From the NCBI RefSeq assembly GCF_965277665.1, contig NZ_OZ255835.1, positions 3,410,001-3,474,000 of the forward strand: 64,000 nt of DNA. The letters are read 5' to 3'. Below the pieces are notes generated by a model, which was given only the letters and a program-made list of their open reading frames with translations, was not told the origin of the DNA and did no database searches. Within the stretch, counting starts at the first letter, position 1; each line of letters opens with the position of its first letter. The position numbers and the translations under genes were made by a program. This document shows, in pieces, positions 50,959-58,994 of the stretch. Origin of the DNA: Lichenicoccus sp965277665 (GTDB taxonomy: Bacteria; Pseudomonadota; Alphaproteobacteria; Acetobacterales; Acetobacteraceae).

Positions 50959-50971
50959 GAAGATTTTCTAC
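50959..50971. promoter_or_regulatory. Candidate RpiR-type operator, site 2
   Basis: GAAGATTTTCTAC has the same GTAGA-N3-TCTAC pattern with one mismatch in the left arm. Both sites share the core AGATTTTCT. It lies 31 bp before the divergent flavoprotein gene, so one regulator could affect both directions. Confidence 0.5.
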
Positions 50972-51002
50972 ATGGCCTGGCCTCCAGCCGTGGCCTGGGA
51001 CG

Positions 51003-52175
51003 ATGATGGAGAGCTTCGACGTCGTGATCCTGGGCGCCGGGGCCGCCGGATTGATGTGCGCGATCAGTGCCGGACGGCGGGGGCGTCGGGTGCTGCTGCT
51101 GGATCATGCCGACGAGCCCGGGAAGAAAATCCTGATCTCAGGCGGCGGGCGCTGCAACTTCACCAACCGGGAGGTGCGGCCGGACAATTTTCTCTCCGAC
51201 AATCCGCATTTCGCGCGCTCGGCGCTGGCGCGCTACCGGCCGGAGGATTTCGTAGCGCTGCTGCAGCGGCACGCCATCGGCTGGCACGAGAAGACCCTCG
51301 GACAACTATTCTGCGACGGCTCCGCCCGGCAGGTGGTGGCGATGCTGCTGGCCGAATGCGCGGCGGCGGGAATTGTCCTGCGCTGCGGCTGCCGGGTCAC
51401 CGATATCAGCCGCGGCGACCGCTACCGCATCGAGACCGGGACCGGCAGCGTGACGTCCAGCTCGCTCGTGCTGGCGACCGGCGGCCTGTCGATTCCGAAG
51501 CTGGGTGCGACCGGCTTCTCGCACGACGTGGCAGCCCGGTTCGGCCTGGCGCTGACGCCGATCCGGCCGGCCCTGGTGCCGCTCACCTTCGGCGGCGACG
51601 ACGGTGCGATCATGCACGCGCTCAGCGGCGTCTCCCTGCCGGTGGTGGCGGCCTGCGGCGGCGCCCGCTTCGGCGAGGCGCTGCTGTTCACCCATCGCGG
51701 CCTGTCGGGCCCGGCGATCCTGCAGGTGTCGTCGTACTGGCGCCAGGGCGAGTCGATCGCGCTCGAACTGCTGCCGGATGCCCCGCGGCTCCTGCTGCAG
51801 CGCAAGCGGGCCAGGCCGCGCGCCGAAGCCAGGACGGTGCTCGCCGAGCTGCTGCCGGCCCGGCTGGCGCAGGCGCTCGCCGAGCGTCACCTGCCGGCGC
51901 TGGAGATCGGCAACATCCCGGACCGGCTGCTGAGGCAGCTCGCCGGCCTGCTCACCGCGTGGCGCCTGACCCCCAGCGGCACCGAAGGCTATGCCAAGGC
52001 AGAAGTGACGGGCGGCGGCATCGACACCCGCAGCCTGTCGTCGCGCACCATGCAGTCGGAGAAGGTGCCCGGCCTGTTCGCGATCGGCGAGGCGGTCGAC
52101 GTCACCGGCTGGCTGGGCGGCTATAATTTCCAGTGGGCCTGGGCGAGCGGCTGGGTCGCCGGCGAGGCGGCCTGA
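51003..52175 (+). CDS. NAD(P)/FAD-dependent oxidoreductase (HI0933/YhiN/BaiN family)
   Basis: A 390-residue flavoprotein. FDVVILGAGAAGLMCAISAGRRGRRVLLLDHADEPGKKILISGGGRCNFTN at the N-terminus is the HI0933/BaiN signature. FTHRGLSGPAILQVSSYW lies near residue 230, and GGGIDTRSLSSRTMQSEKVPGLFAIGEAVDVTGWLGGYNFQWAWASGWVAG closes it. Members reduce unsaturated substrates (BaiN acts on bile acids); here the substrate is unknown. The gene is divergent from the sugar operon. Confidence 0.93.
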   Translation: MMESFDVVILGAGAAGLMCAISAGRRGRRVLLLDHADEPGKKILISGGGRCNFTNREVRPDNFLSDNPHFARSALARYRPEDFVALLQRHAIGWHEKTLGQLFCDGSARQVVAMLLAECAAAGIVLRCGCRVTDISRGDRYRIETGTGSVTSSSLVLATGGLSIPKLGATGFSHDVAARFGLALTPIRPALVPLTFGGDDGAIMHALSGVSLPVVAACGGARFGEALLFTHRGLSGPAILQVSSYWRQGESIALELLPDAPRLLLQRKRARPRAEARTVLAELLPARLAQALAERHLPALEIGNIPDRLLRQLAGLLTAWRLTPSGTEGYAKAEVTGGGIDTRSLSSRTMQSEKVPGLFAIGEAVDVTGWLGGYNFQWAWASGWVAGEAA

Positions 52176-52288
52176 AGCGGAGCTGTTCTCCCCCCGACTT
52201 GTTCTTCGGTGACAAAATCCTCATCCGCGCTCCATCATCGACCGGGACAGGCCCGTATAGCGTGTCAATTTACCGCGCGGAGACAACG

Positions 52289-52501
52289 ATGATGCTGGTT
52301 CCCACTGCCATGCCGACGGCACTCCACGCGCCTGGGCCGCCGGATGTGCTCGTCGCCGGGCCCGCGGTCGCCGTCGCCGCGGCGAGTGGGCCGAGCGGTT
52401 TGTTTTCGGCCAGGCCGCCCGGCAGGCTCTATCGTGTCATCCTGCTGCAGCCGGACGCGTCCGGCATCCTGCGTCGCATCGTGACCGAGTGCAGCCTGTG
52501 A
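52289..52501 (+). CDS. Small hypothetical protein (70 aa), translationally coupled to the next gene
   Basis: I do not recognise this protein. From the ATG at 52289 (RBS GCGGAGAC upstream) it gives a Pro/Ala-rich N-terminal half, with no clear signal, and a C-terminal RLYRVILLQPDASGILRRIVTECSL that looks like strand-helix. Its stop forms GTGA with the start of the secreted methyltransferase-like protein. The conserved overlap supports real translation. A role as a leader or coupling peptide is possible. Confidence 0.5.
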   Translation: MMLVPTAMPTALHAPGPPDVLVAGPAVAVAAASGPSGLFSARPPGRLYRVILLQPDASGILRRIVTECSL

Positions 52502-53319
52502 CGCCGCTGTCCCGGCGGCACGCTGTCCTGGGCGCCTGGGCGGTGACGTTCCTCGCCAATTCGGCTCTGGCCGCGGACAGCTTTCTGCAAAGTGCGGTGG
52601 AGGCGCCGACGCGAAGCGACAAGTTCAGGGCGCGGGACGGGGCACGGCACCCGGCCGCGGAACTGGCCTTCTTCGGCGTGAAGCCGCGATCGAATGTGGT
52701 CGAGATCTGGCCTGGCGGTGGCTACTGGACGCAGATCCTGGCCCCGGCGCTGCACGCCCGCGGCGCCTACACCCTCGCCACCGGCGCGCCCGACGGCGAC
52801 AAGGAAGAAGCCTATTTCGCCCTGTCGCCGGGGTTCAGGCAGATGCTCGACCAGCACCCGGACGTGTACGGCCGCGTCAAGCTCACGGTCTTCGGCGCGC
52901 ATCATCCCGACCTGGCGCCGCCCGACAGCGCCGACGTCGTGCTGACCTTCCGCAACCTGCACAACTGGATGGCGACGGGCGACGCGCCGCAGATGCTGGC
53001 GGCGATCCGCCGCGCGCTGAAGCCGGGCGGTATCCTGGGGATCGAGGACCACCGCGCCAACACCAGGACGCCGCAGGACCCGAAGGCGGCGACCGGCTAT
53101 GTGCGGCAGGACTATGCGACGGCGCTGATCGAGAAGGCCGGGTTCAAGCTGGTCGGGTCGTCGGAGATCGACGCCAACACGCGCGATACCGCCGACTGGC
53201 CCAAGGGCGTGTGGACGCTGCCACCGGTGCTGGCGCTGGGACAGGTCGACCGTGCGAAATATCTGGCGATCGGCGAGGCGGACAATTTCGTCCTGAAGTT
53301 CAGGAAAGTCGGTCGCTAG
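52498..53319 (+). CDS. Exported class I methyltransferase-like protein (COG4798-like)
   Basis: A 273-residue protein with a Tat- or Sec-type signal: SRRHAVLGAWAVTFLANSALAAD. The mature part is a methyltransferase fold: VVEIWPGGGYWTQILAPAL (SAM motif) near residue 60, ADVVLTFRNLHNWMATGDAPQMLAAIRRALKPGGILGIEDHRA, then a C-terminal HTRDTADWPKG-like region (NTRDTADWPKGVWTLPP). Such exported homologues are widespread, but the availability of SAM outside the cytoplasm is unexplained. The GTG at 52498 overlaps the preceding small gene; an earlier GTG (52489) is in frame. Confidence 0.85.
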   Translation: MTPLSRRHAVLGAWAVTFLANSALAADSFLQSAVEAPTRSDKFRARDGARHPAAELAFFGVKPRSNVVEIWPGGGYWTQILAPALHARGAYTLATGAPDGDKEEAYFALSPGFRQMLDQHPDVYGRVKLTVFGAHHPDLAPPDSADVVLTFRNLHNWMATGDAPQMLAAIRRALKPGGILGIEDHRANTRTPQDPKAATGYVRQDYATALIEKAGFKLVGSSEIDANTRDTADWPKGVWTLPPVLALGQVDRAKYLAIGEADNFVLKFRKVGR

Positions 53320-53870
53320 CCCGCCAGGCGCCAGATCGATACGCGCGCGACGCCGTGCGGGCGTTCGGCCAGGAACGAAGTGGCCGGCAGAGTGTCTTCT
53401 CGCCCGGTCTCGGCGGCGATCAGCGCGTCCGAGGTGATCCACCGCTTCTGCAGCAGCGGCGGCAGGCTGCGCGCGACCATGTCGTGACCGTAGGGCGGGT
53501 CGAGGAAGACCAGCCTGCACGGCACGTGATCAGGCGGCGGATGCGGCGGCGCCGTCGCGTCGCGGGGGAATACAGTGCAGCAGGGCGCGGCGCCGAGGCT
53601 CGCGATGTTCGACCGCAAGGCCGCCAGGGCGCTCCGGTCCGTCTCGAGGAACACCGCGCGCTCCGCACCTCGGGACAACGCCTCGAGCCCGAGGGCGCCG
53701 CTGCCGGCGAAGGCGTCGAGTACATGGCAGCCTTCGAGCGGCTCGGCCCACGGCGCGTGCGCCAGCATGTCGAACAGCGCCTGGCGCACCCGGTCCGCAG
53801 TCGGCCGGGTGGTGCTGTTGCGCGGCGCTTGCAGTGTCCGGCCACGCCAGATGCCGGCAACGATACGCAT
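53316..53870 (-). CDS. rsmD: 16S rRNA (guanine(966)-N2)-methyltransferase RsmD
   Basis: RsmD methylates N2 of G966 in 16S rRNA. The 184-residue sequence opens with MRIVAGIWRGRTLQAP and contains RPTADRVRQALFDML, the SAM motif VLDAFAGSGALGLEALSRGA, and the catalytic LVFLDPPYG near residue 122. Its stop shares a CTAG palindrome with the stop of the convergent methyltransferase-like gene. Confidence 0.95.
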   Translation of the reverse strand: MRIVAGIWRGRTLQAPRNSTTRPTADRVRQALFDMLAHAPWAEPLEGCHVLDAFAGSGALGLEALSRGAERAVFLETDRSALAALRSNIASLGAAPCCTVFPRDATAPPHPPPDHVPCRLVFLDPPYGHDMVARSLPPLLQKRWITSDALIAAETGREDTLPATSFLAERPHGVARVSIWRLAG

Positions 53871-53887
53871 CTAGCGGCCAACGGACA

Positions 53888-54020
53888 AAGGTAAGGCAAG
53901 GGCTCTGCCCTTGACCCGCCGGGGCCTGAGGCCCCGAACCCGCTTCTCTAAATCAGAAGATCTCAAGGCGAGCCTTTGATGGGGTCCAGGGCAAAGCTCG
54001 TGGCCTTGGCTCTTTCCGCA
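53888..54020. repeat. Palindrome-rich intergenic repeat, copy 2
   Basis: Small palindromes in the same order as copy 1 (14.8-15.1 kb): AAGGGCTCTGCCCTT at 53898-53912 and GGGGCCTGAGGCCCC at 53921-53935, then CTTCTCTAAATCAGAAG and CAAGGCGAGCCTTTG. It fills the gap between rsmD and the pseudouridine synthase gene. No open frame is supportable in it. Confidence 0.75.
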
Positions 54021-54025
54021 GCCCA

Positions 54026-54808
54026 TCAATGCCTGGGAGCAGGTGCCAGCCCGGGCACCTGTTCGCGCAGCACCTTGCCCTGCACCTCCTCGAGTTCGCG
54101 CCGCGCCAGGGTGCCGAGCTGGAACGGCCCGTAGGCGGTGCGGATCAGCCGCGAGACATGCAGGTTGAGGTCGAGCATGACGCGACGGACCTCGCGATTG
54201 CGACCCTCGCGGAGGGCCACCGTGATCCAGGCATTGTCGCCCTTGCGGCTGTCGAGCCCGGCCTCGATCGGGCCGTAGCGCACGCCGTCGATCTCCGAAC
54301 CGCGGACCAGATCGGCAAGGCGGCGCTCGTCCACCATGCCGAACACCCGGACCCGGTAGCGGCGGATCCAGCCGTTCGAGGGCAGCTCGAGCCGCCGCGC
54401 CAGCGAGCCGTCATTGGTCAGCAGCAGCAGGCCCTCGCTGCCGAGGTCGAGGCGGCCGACGCTGACCACCCGCGGCAGCCCGGGCGGCAGGGACGCGAAC
54501 ACCGTCGGGCGGCCCTCCGGGTCGCGATGCGTGGTCACCAGCCCGTCCGGCTTGTGGTAGCGCCAGAGCCGGGCGCGGTCGGGCGCATCGATGACGCGGC
54601 CATCGACCTGCACGATGTCACCGGGCTGCACGAAGCTCGCCGGATGGCTGACGAGGGTGTTGTTCAGCTTCACTCGGCCGCCCGGCAGCAGCTTCTCGGC
54701 GTCGCGTCGGCTGGCGACACCGGCGCGGGCCAGCCACTTGGCGATCCGTTCCCCCCGGTCTGCATTCGCGTGCGCACTGTCAGCGCCATCCTCGTCCGGC
54801 TCGCTCAT
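54026..54808 (-). CDS. 23S rRNA pseudouridine synthase, RluB-type
   Basis: A 260-residue pseudouridine synthase. The N-terminal S4 RNA-binding domain (ERIAKWLARAGVASRRDAEKLLPGGRVKLNN) is followed by the catalytic domain with GRLDLGSEGLLLLTNDG (catalytic Asp near residue 121) and ALREGRNREVRRVMLDL. This matches RluB/RsuA types. The ATG at 54808 overlaps the upstream amidotransferase stop (ATGA). The target uridine cannot be fixed by sequence reading; RluB-like is most probable. Confidence 0.9.
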   Translation of the reverse strand: MSEPDEDGADSAHANADRGERIAKWLARAGVASRRDAEKLLPGGRVKLNNTLVSHPASFVQPGDIVQVDGRVIDAPDRARLWRYHKPDGLVTTHRDPEGRPTVFASLPPGLPRVVSVGRLDLGSEGLLLLTNDGSLARRLELPSNGWIRRYRVRVFGMVDERRLADLVRGSEIDGVRYGPIEAGLDSRKGDNAWITVALREGRNREVRRVMLDLNLHVSRLIRTAYGPFQLGTLARRELEEVQGKVLREQVPGLAPAPRH

Positions 54809-55551
54809 GACCGTCTCGCCGCCTCGACCAGCGCCGCGAACAGCAGGGCGTCGCCGGGGTCGATCAGGTATTCCGGGTGCCACTGCACCCCGAGGCAGAA
54901 CCGGTATGCCGGAGCCTCGATCGCCTCGACGATGCCGTCCGGGGCCCGCGCGCTGACCACGGCCGGGCCGGGCTCGCGCACCGCCTGGTGGTGCGCCGAG
55001 TTCACCCGCATGGTGTCGCTGCCGACGATCCGGCGCAGCAGCGTGTCCGGAATGAGGCTGATCTCGTGCCCCGCCTCGTGGCGAGGATTGGGCTGCTCGT
55101 GCCGCAGGCCGCCCGGCACCTCGTCCGGCAGATGCTGGATCAGCCGGCCGCCGAGCGCCACCGCGAGCAGTTGCTGGCCGCCGCAGATCCCCAGCACCGG
55201 CATGTCCCGCGCCAGCGCGCCGCGCACCAGGGCCAGTTCCGCCGCGGTGCGGTCCTGCTTGAGCACCACCGTCTCGTGCAAGGCCGCGTCGCCGTAGAGG
55301 CTGGGATCGATGTCGAAGGCGCCGCCGGTGACCACCAGGGCATCGATGCGGTCGAGCATCGCGTCGGCCAGGGCGGCGTGATGCGGCAACGCCATCGGCA
55401 GGCCGCCCGCCTGCGCCAGGCTGTCCATGTAGTTGGCGCGCAGGGCATACCAGGGGTAGCGCGAGTAGCCCGCGATGCCGGCAGCTGCGGGCTGCTCGCT
55501 GTCCAGGGTGACGCCGATGACCGGTCGGATGATTTGGCCGCCTTGCTTCAT
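54805..55551 (-). CDS. Class I glutamine amidotransferase (gamma-glutamyl-GABA hydrolase-like, peptidase C26)
   Basis: A 248-residue amidase. The nucleophile elbow ICGGQQLLAVALGG (Cys near residue 122) and the C-terminal His-Glu motif QWHPEYLID (His near residue 226) form the triad. RPVIGVTLDSEQ at the start and the RYPWYALRANYMDSLAQAGGLP stretch are typical of PuuD-like proteins that cleave gamma-glutamyl compounds. It is co-transcribed with the pseudouridine synthase, with a 4-bp overlap. Substrate uncertain. Confidence 0.88.
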   Translation of the reverse strand: MKQGGQIIRPVIGVTLDSEQPAAAGIAGYSRYPWYALRANYMDSLAQAGGLPMALPHHAALADAMLDRIDALVVTGGAFDIDPSLYGDAALHETVVLKQDRTAAELALVRGALARDMPVLGICGGQQLLAVALGGRLIQHLPDEVPGGLRHEQPNPRHEAGHEISLIPDTLLRRIVGSDTMRVNSAHHQAVREPGPAVVSARAPDGIVEAIEAPAYRFCLGVQWHPEYLIDPGDALLFAALVEAARRS

Positions 55552-55592
55552 GGCGTCTAGCTAGAGGAACTGACGGGGCGAAGGAACCGCGC

Positions 55593-56087
55593 ATGTCCGA
55601 TCCGTCCCCCCCTACTTCGCCCCTCCCTACTTCGCCCAAGCAAGCGGCGCCCATGCAAGCGGCGCTCGACGAGGCCCGTGCGGCGGCGGCTCGGGGCGAG
55701 GTGCCGGTGGGTGCCGTCGTGCTGGCGCCGGACGGCACCGAGCTGGCGCGCGCAGCCAATGCGGTGGAGGCGACGCACGATGCCTCCGGCCACGCCGAGC
55801 TGATCGCCATGCGGGCAGCGGCATCCCGGCTCGGCAACTCCCGCCTGGCCGGCTGCACCCTGGTGGTGACGCTGGAGCCGTGCGCCATGTGCGCCGGGGC
55901 CTGCTCGCACTTCCGCATCGCCCGGCTGATCTTCGGCGCCTACGACCCGAAGGGCGGCGCGGTCGAGCACGGACCGACCCTGTTCAGGCAGCCACGCTGC
56001 CTGCATCGGCCGATGGTGATCGGTGGCGTGCGCGAGCAGGAATGCGCCGCACTGCTGCGCAGCTTCTTTGCCGCGCGCCGCGGATAA
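55593..56087 (+). CDS. tadA: tRNA adenosine(34) deaminase TadA
   Basis: TadA deaminates A34 to inosine in tRNA-Arg. The zinc motif is HAELIAMRAAASRLGNSRLAG (HAE near residue 68) and LEPCAMCAGACSHFRIARLIFGAYDPKGGA. The C-terminal arm region HRPMVIGGVREQECAALLRSFF is typical. The first 20 residues are Pro/Ser-rich and contain a repeated TSPLPTSP unit. The gene is divergent from the amidotransferase. Confidence 0.93.
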   Translation: MSDPSPPTSPLPTSPKQAAPMQAALDEARAAAARGEVPVGAVVLAPDGTELARAANAVEATHDASGHAELIAMRAAASRLGNSRLAGCTLVVTLEPCAMCAGACSHFRIARLIFGAYDPKGGAVEHGPTLFRQPRCLHRPMVIGGVREQECAALLRSFFAARRG

Positions 56088-56206
56088 CCCCCGCCTTGAA
56101 TAACCAACGTTTCATCGCTGCGTATTGGTGGGGAGTGGCGCCGGACCCCATATTCGGATCGCTCCAGGAACAGGGTCTCGAAAACCCAATCAACATCAGG
56201 ACGCCC

Positions 56207-57871
56207 ATGCCATCCTTTCCGTCTCGCCTACCGCCGGCTCCCGAAGGCCGCCGCACCCGTGGACCTGGCCTGAAGCGGCCGGCGCTCGCCATCCTGCTGG
56301 CGGGCACCATGCTCACCGGCGTCGCCGGCGGTCGCTTCGAGACCGGAACGGCGCATGCCCAGAGTCCGAGTAGCAGCGCCCTCGCCGCGCATCCCGGCGC
56401 GATCCAGCCGCAGGCGCCGTCGCAGCGGCTGCCGGATTTCACCGCGCTGGTGAAGCAGGTGAAGCCGGCGGTGGTCTCGATCACCTCGCAGCTCAAGGCC
56501 GATACGGTCGAGGACGACGACCAGGACCAGGGCGGCGGCGGCGGTGGTGGCCAGCAGATGCCGTTCCCGTTCCCGTTCGGGTTCCAGATGCAGCACGGCA
56601 ATCCGCATCGCACGATCGAGGCGCGCGGTTCGGGCTTCATCATCTCGCCGGACGGGTTCGTGGTCACCAACAACCACGTGGTCAAGGGCGCGACCTCGGT
56701 CAGCGTGACGCTGGATGACGGCACCGTGCTGCCGGCCCAGGTCGTCGGGCGGGACGCCCGCACCGACCTCGCTCTGCTGCGGGTCAAGCCCGGCGGCAAG
56801 CTTCCCTTCATCCAGCTCGGCGATTCCGACGATGTCGAGCCCGGCCAGTGGGTGATCGCGGTCGGCAACCCGTACGGGCTCGGTGGCTCGGTCACCGCCG
56901 GCATCGTCTCGGCGCGTGGCCGCGATATCGGCGATGGCCCGTACGACTCGTTCCTGCAGATCGATGCGCCGATCAATCGCGGCAATTCCGGCGGCCCGCT
57001 GTTCACGCAGGACGGCAAGGTGGTCGGCGTCAACACCGCCATCCTGTCGCCGTCCGGCGGCTCGATCGGCATCGGCTTCGCGATCCCGTCCGACGTGGTC
57101 CGCAACGTCATCGCCCAGTTGCAGAAGCACGGACGGGTCACGCGCGGCTATCTCGGGGTGCAGGCGCAGGCGGTGACGCCGCAGATCGCCAAGGGGCTGG
57201 ACCTGCCGGCCTCGCTCGGATCGCCGCCCGGCGGTGCCCTGGTTGCCAACGTCACCAATGGCTCGCCGGCCGAGAAGTCGGGGATCAAGCCGGGTGACGT
57301 GATCACCCAGATCAACGGCGAGAAGGTCGGCACGCCGCGCGATCTGGCCATCAAGGTAGCGAGCGTGGCGCCCGACAGCCAGGCCAGGCTGACCTACCTG
57401 CGCGACGGCAGCAGCCAGACCGTGGACGTGCATGTCGGCAATCTCGGCAAGGATGGCAACGGCGCCGGGGGCAGCGATAACGGCCAGCCCGGCAGCCAGG
57501 GTTCGATCGGCGTCGGACTCGCGTCGCTCACCCCGGACCTGCGCCAGCAGCTCGGCATTGATGACAGCGTGCATGGCGCGGTGGTGCATAGCGTGCAGCC
57601 GAACTCGGCCGCCGATCAGGCTGGCATCCGGCCGGGCGACATCATTCTCGGGGTCGGCAGCCACCTTGTGAGCAATCCGGCCGACGCGGCGAAGGCGGTG
57701 CATAGCGCGCTGCAGCAGGACCAGACCGTGGCGCTGCGCATCCTGCGCGACGGCCAGGACGCGTTCGTCGCCATCTCCCCGAACGCGAACGGCGCAGGCG
57801 GCTCGCAGGCGCCAGACGGTGACGAAGACGGTGGCAACGGCGGCGGCCAGGACAACAACCAGTCCGGCTGA
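56207..57871 (+). CDS. Periplasmic serine protease/chaperone Do (DegP/HtrA)
   Basis: A 554-residue HtrA protease. The signal (LKRPALAILLAGTMLTGVAGG) lies near residue 23, after an Arg-rich segment. The trypsin domain has NNHVVKGA (His), RTDLALLRV (Asp) and GNSGGPLF (Ser). A flexible poly-Gly region (DQGGGGGGGQQMPFPFPFGF) comes before it. Two PDZ domains follow (GYLGVQAQAVTPQIAKGL; SIGVGLASLTPDLRQQLG). The ATG at 56207 is preceded by AGGACGCCC. It degrades or refolds misfolded envelope proteins, probably under stress control. Confidence 0.95.
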   Translation: MPSFPSRLPPAPEGRRTRGPGLKRPALAILLAGTMLTGVAGGRFETGTAHAQSPSSSALAAHPGAIQPQAPSQRLPDFTALVKQVKPAVVSITSQLKADTVEDDDQDQGGGGGGGQQMPFPFPFGFQMQHGNPHRTIEARGSGFIISPDGFVVTNNHVVKGATSVSVTLDDGTVLPAQVVGRDARTDLALLRVKPGGKLPFIQLGDSDDVEPGQWVIAVGNPYGLGGSVTAGIVSARGRDIGDGPYDSFLQIDAPINRGNSGGPLFTQDGKVVGVNTAILSPSGGSIGIGFAIPSDVVRNVIAQLQKHGRVTRGYLGVQAQAVTPQIAKGLDLPASLGSPPGGALVANVTNGSPAEKSGIKPGDVITQINGEKVGTPRDLAIKVASVAPDSQARLTYLRDGSSQTVDVHVGNLGKDGNGAGGSDNGQPGSQGSIGVGLASLTPDLRQQLGIDDSVHGAVVHSVQPNSAADQAGIRPGDIILGVGSHLVSNPADAAKAVHSALQQDQTVALRILRDGQDAFVAISPNANGAGGSQAPDGDEDGGNGGGQDNNQSG

Positions 57872-58127
57872 CAAGCCGGGGCGGTTCCGGAACCGGATGG
57901 CTCCGGGGCCGCCTTCAGCGGTGTCCGACCTGGCCTGGCGTGCGCCAGTTCACGCGCGGTGCCGGGGCTGGCGAACCTGGTGAGGATCGCAAACAGCCGC
58001 AGGGCCTTCGCTCCGCCACGATCCGCGACCGGTCTCCTGGGGCACGCCCGGTTAAGCAAAGCTTTCGCCCTGCGCGGGGCAGTGCCACCATGACCGCCGA
58101 GACGGCGACGCATGATGAGGCATCGGC
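57872..58127. other. Gene-free stretch between degP-like and dienelactone hydrolase genes
   Basis: A perfect 12-bp palindrome GGTTCCGGAACC lies at 57883-57894 shortly after the protease stop; no U-tract follows. A 13-codon frame (ATG 58090) overlaps the next start by 4 bp and might be a leader peptide, but it has no convincing ribosome-binding site. No larger gene is supportable. Confidence 0.5.
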
Positions 58128-58994
58128 ATGATCATCCGCAGCGACGAGGCCGCCGATCTTGCGACCAGCTCGGGCACCATGCGGCTGCATGTCTTTCGGC
58201 CCGCGCTGGCCGGCCGCTATCCCGGCATCCTGCTGTTCTCCGAGATCTACCAGGTGACCGCGCCGATCCGGCGTCTCGCGGCCGTGGTCGCCGGCCATGG
58301 CTATCTTGTCGGGGTGCCGGAGATATACCACGAGTATGAGCCCGCCGGGACCGTGCTGCCGTATGACCAGGCCGGCACCGACCGCGGCAACAGCCTGAAA
58401 TTCACCAAGCCGGTGGCAGCCTACGACGAGGATGCCAGGGTCGGGTTCGATTTCCTGGCGTCGCACCCGCAATCGAGCGGGCAGCTCGGCAGTGCGGGTG
58501 TCTGCCTGGGCGGCCATCTCGCCTACCGGGCGGCCCTCGATCCGCGTGTCGCGGCGGCGGCCTGCTTCTACGCCACCGACATCCATTCGGGCTCGCTCGG
58601 CGCGGGCGGGCATTCGGGCTCGCTCGGCGCGGGCGGGCATTCGGGCTCGCTCGGGGCTGGCAGGCGCGACGGCAGCCTGTCGCGCATGGACGAGCTTCGG
58701 GCCGAGACGCTGTTCGTCTGGGGGCGGCAGGATCCGCATGTGCCGTTCGCCGGCCGCGAGCGTATCCGGGCGCGGCTGGAGGAGGTCGGCGCCAGCTACG
58801 AATGGCACGAGGTCAATGCGGCGCACGCCTTCCTGCGCGACGAGGGGCCGCGCTACGATCCGGCTTTGTTCAGTGAAGCCACCGGCTGGATGCTGTCGCT
58901 GTTCCAGCGCAGGCTCGGGGGCGTGTTGCCTGAAACGATGACGGCCAAGACGGCGCCGGGCGAAACCGCTCCGGCCAAGACGGCGCCAGGATGA
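58128..58994 (+). CDS. Dienelactone hydrolase family protein
   Basis: A 288-residue alpha/beta hydrolase. The catalytic Cys is in GVCLGGHLAYRAAL near residue 125, the Asp in VWGRQDPHVPF and the His in NAAHAFLRDEGPRYD. After the Cys region there are three tandem 9-residue repeats (HSGSLGAGG; 58584-58664) not usual for the family. The C-terminus has smaller repeats (TAKTAPGETAPAKTAPG). Both look like slippage expansions in a surface loop and tail. It overlaps the next gene by 4 bp. Confidence 0.88.
   Translation: MIIRSDEAADLATSSGTMRLHVFRPALAGRYPGILLFSEIYQVTAPIRRLAAVVAGHGYLVGVPEIYHEYEPAGTVLPYDQAGTDRGNSLKFTKPVAAYDEDARVGFDFLASHPQSSGQLGSAGVCLGGHLAYRAALDPRVAAAACFYATDIHSGSLGAGGHSGSLGAGGHSGSLGAGRRDGSLSRMDELRAETLFVWGRQDPHVPFAGRERIRARLEEVGASYEWHEVNAAHAFLRDEGPRYDPALFSEATGWMLSLFQRRLGGVLPETMTAKTAPGETAPAKTAPG
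58584..58664. repeat. 27-bp in-frame tandem repeat (three units)
   Basis: Units at 58584-58610, 58611-58637 and 58638-58664 encode HSGSLGAGG/R. The first two are identical. They lie within the dienelactone hydrolase gene. Confidence 0.95.

Noticed and set aside
57940..58131. 63-codon frame before the dienelactone hydrolase gene
   Set aside because: No ribosome-binding site and no recognisable sequence; only its last 13 codons overlap the next start in a way that might be meaningful.
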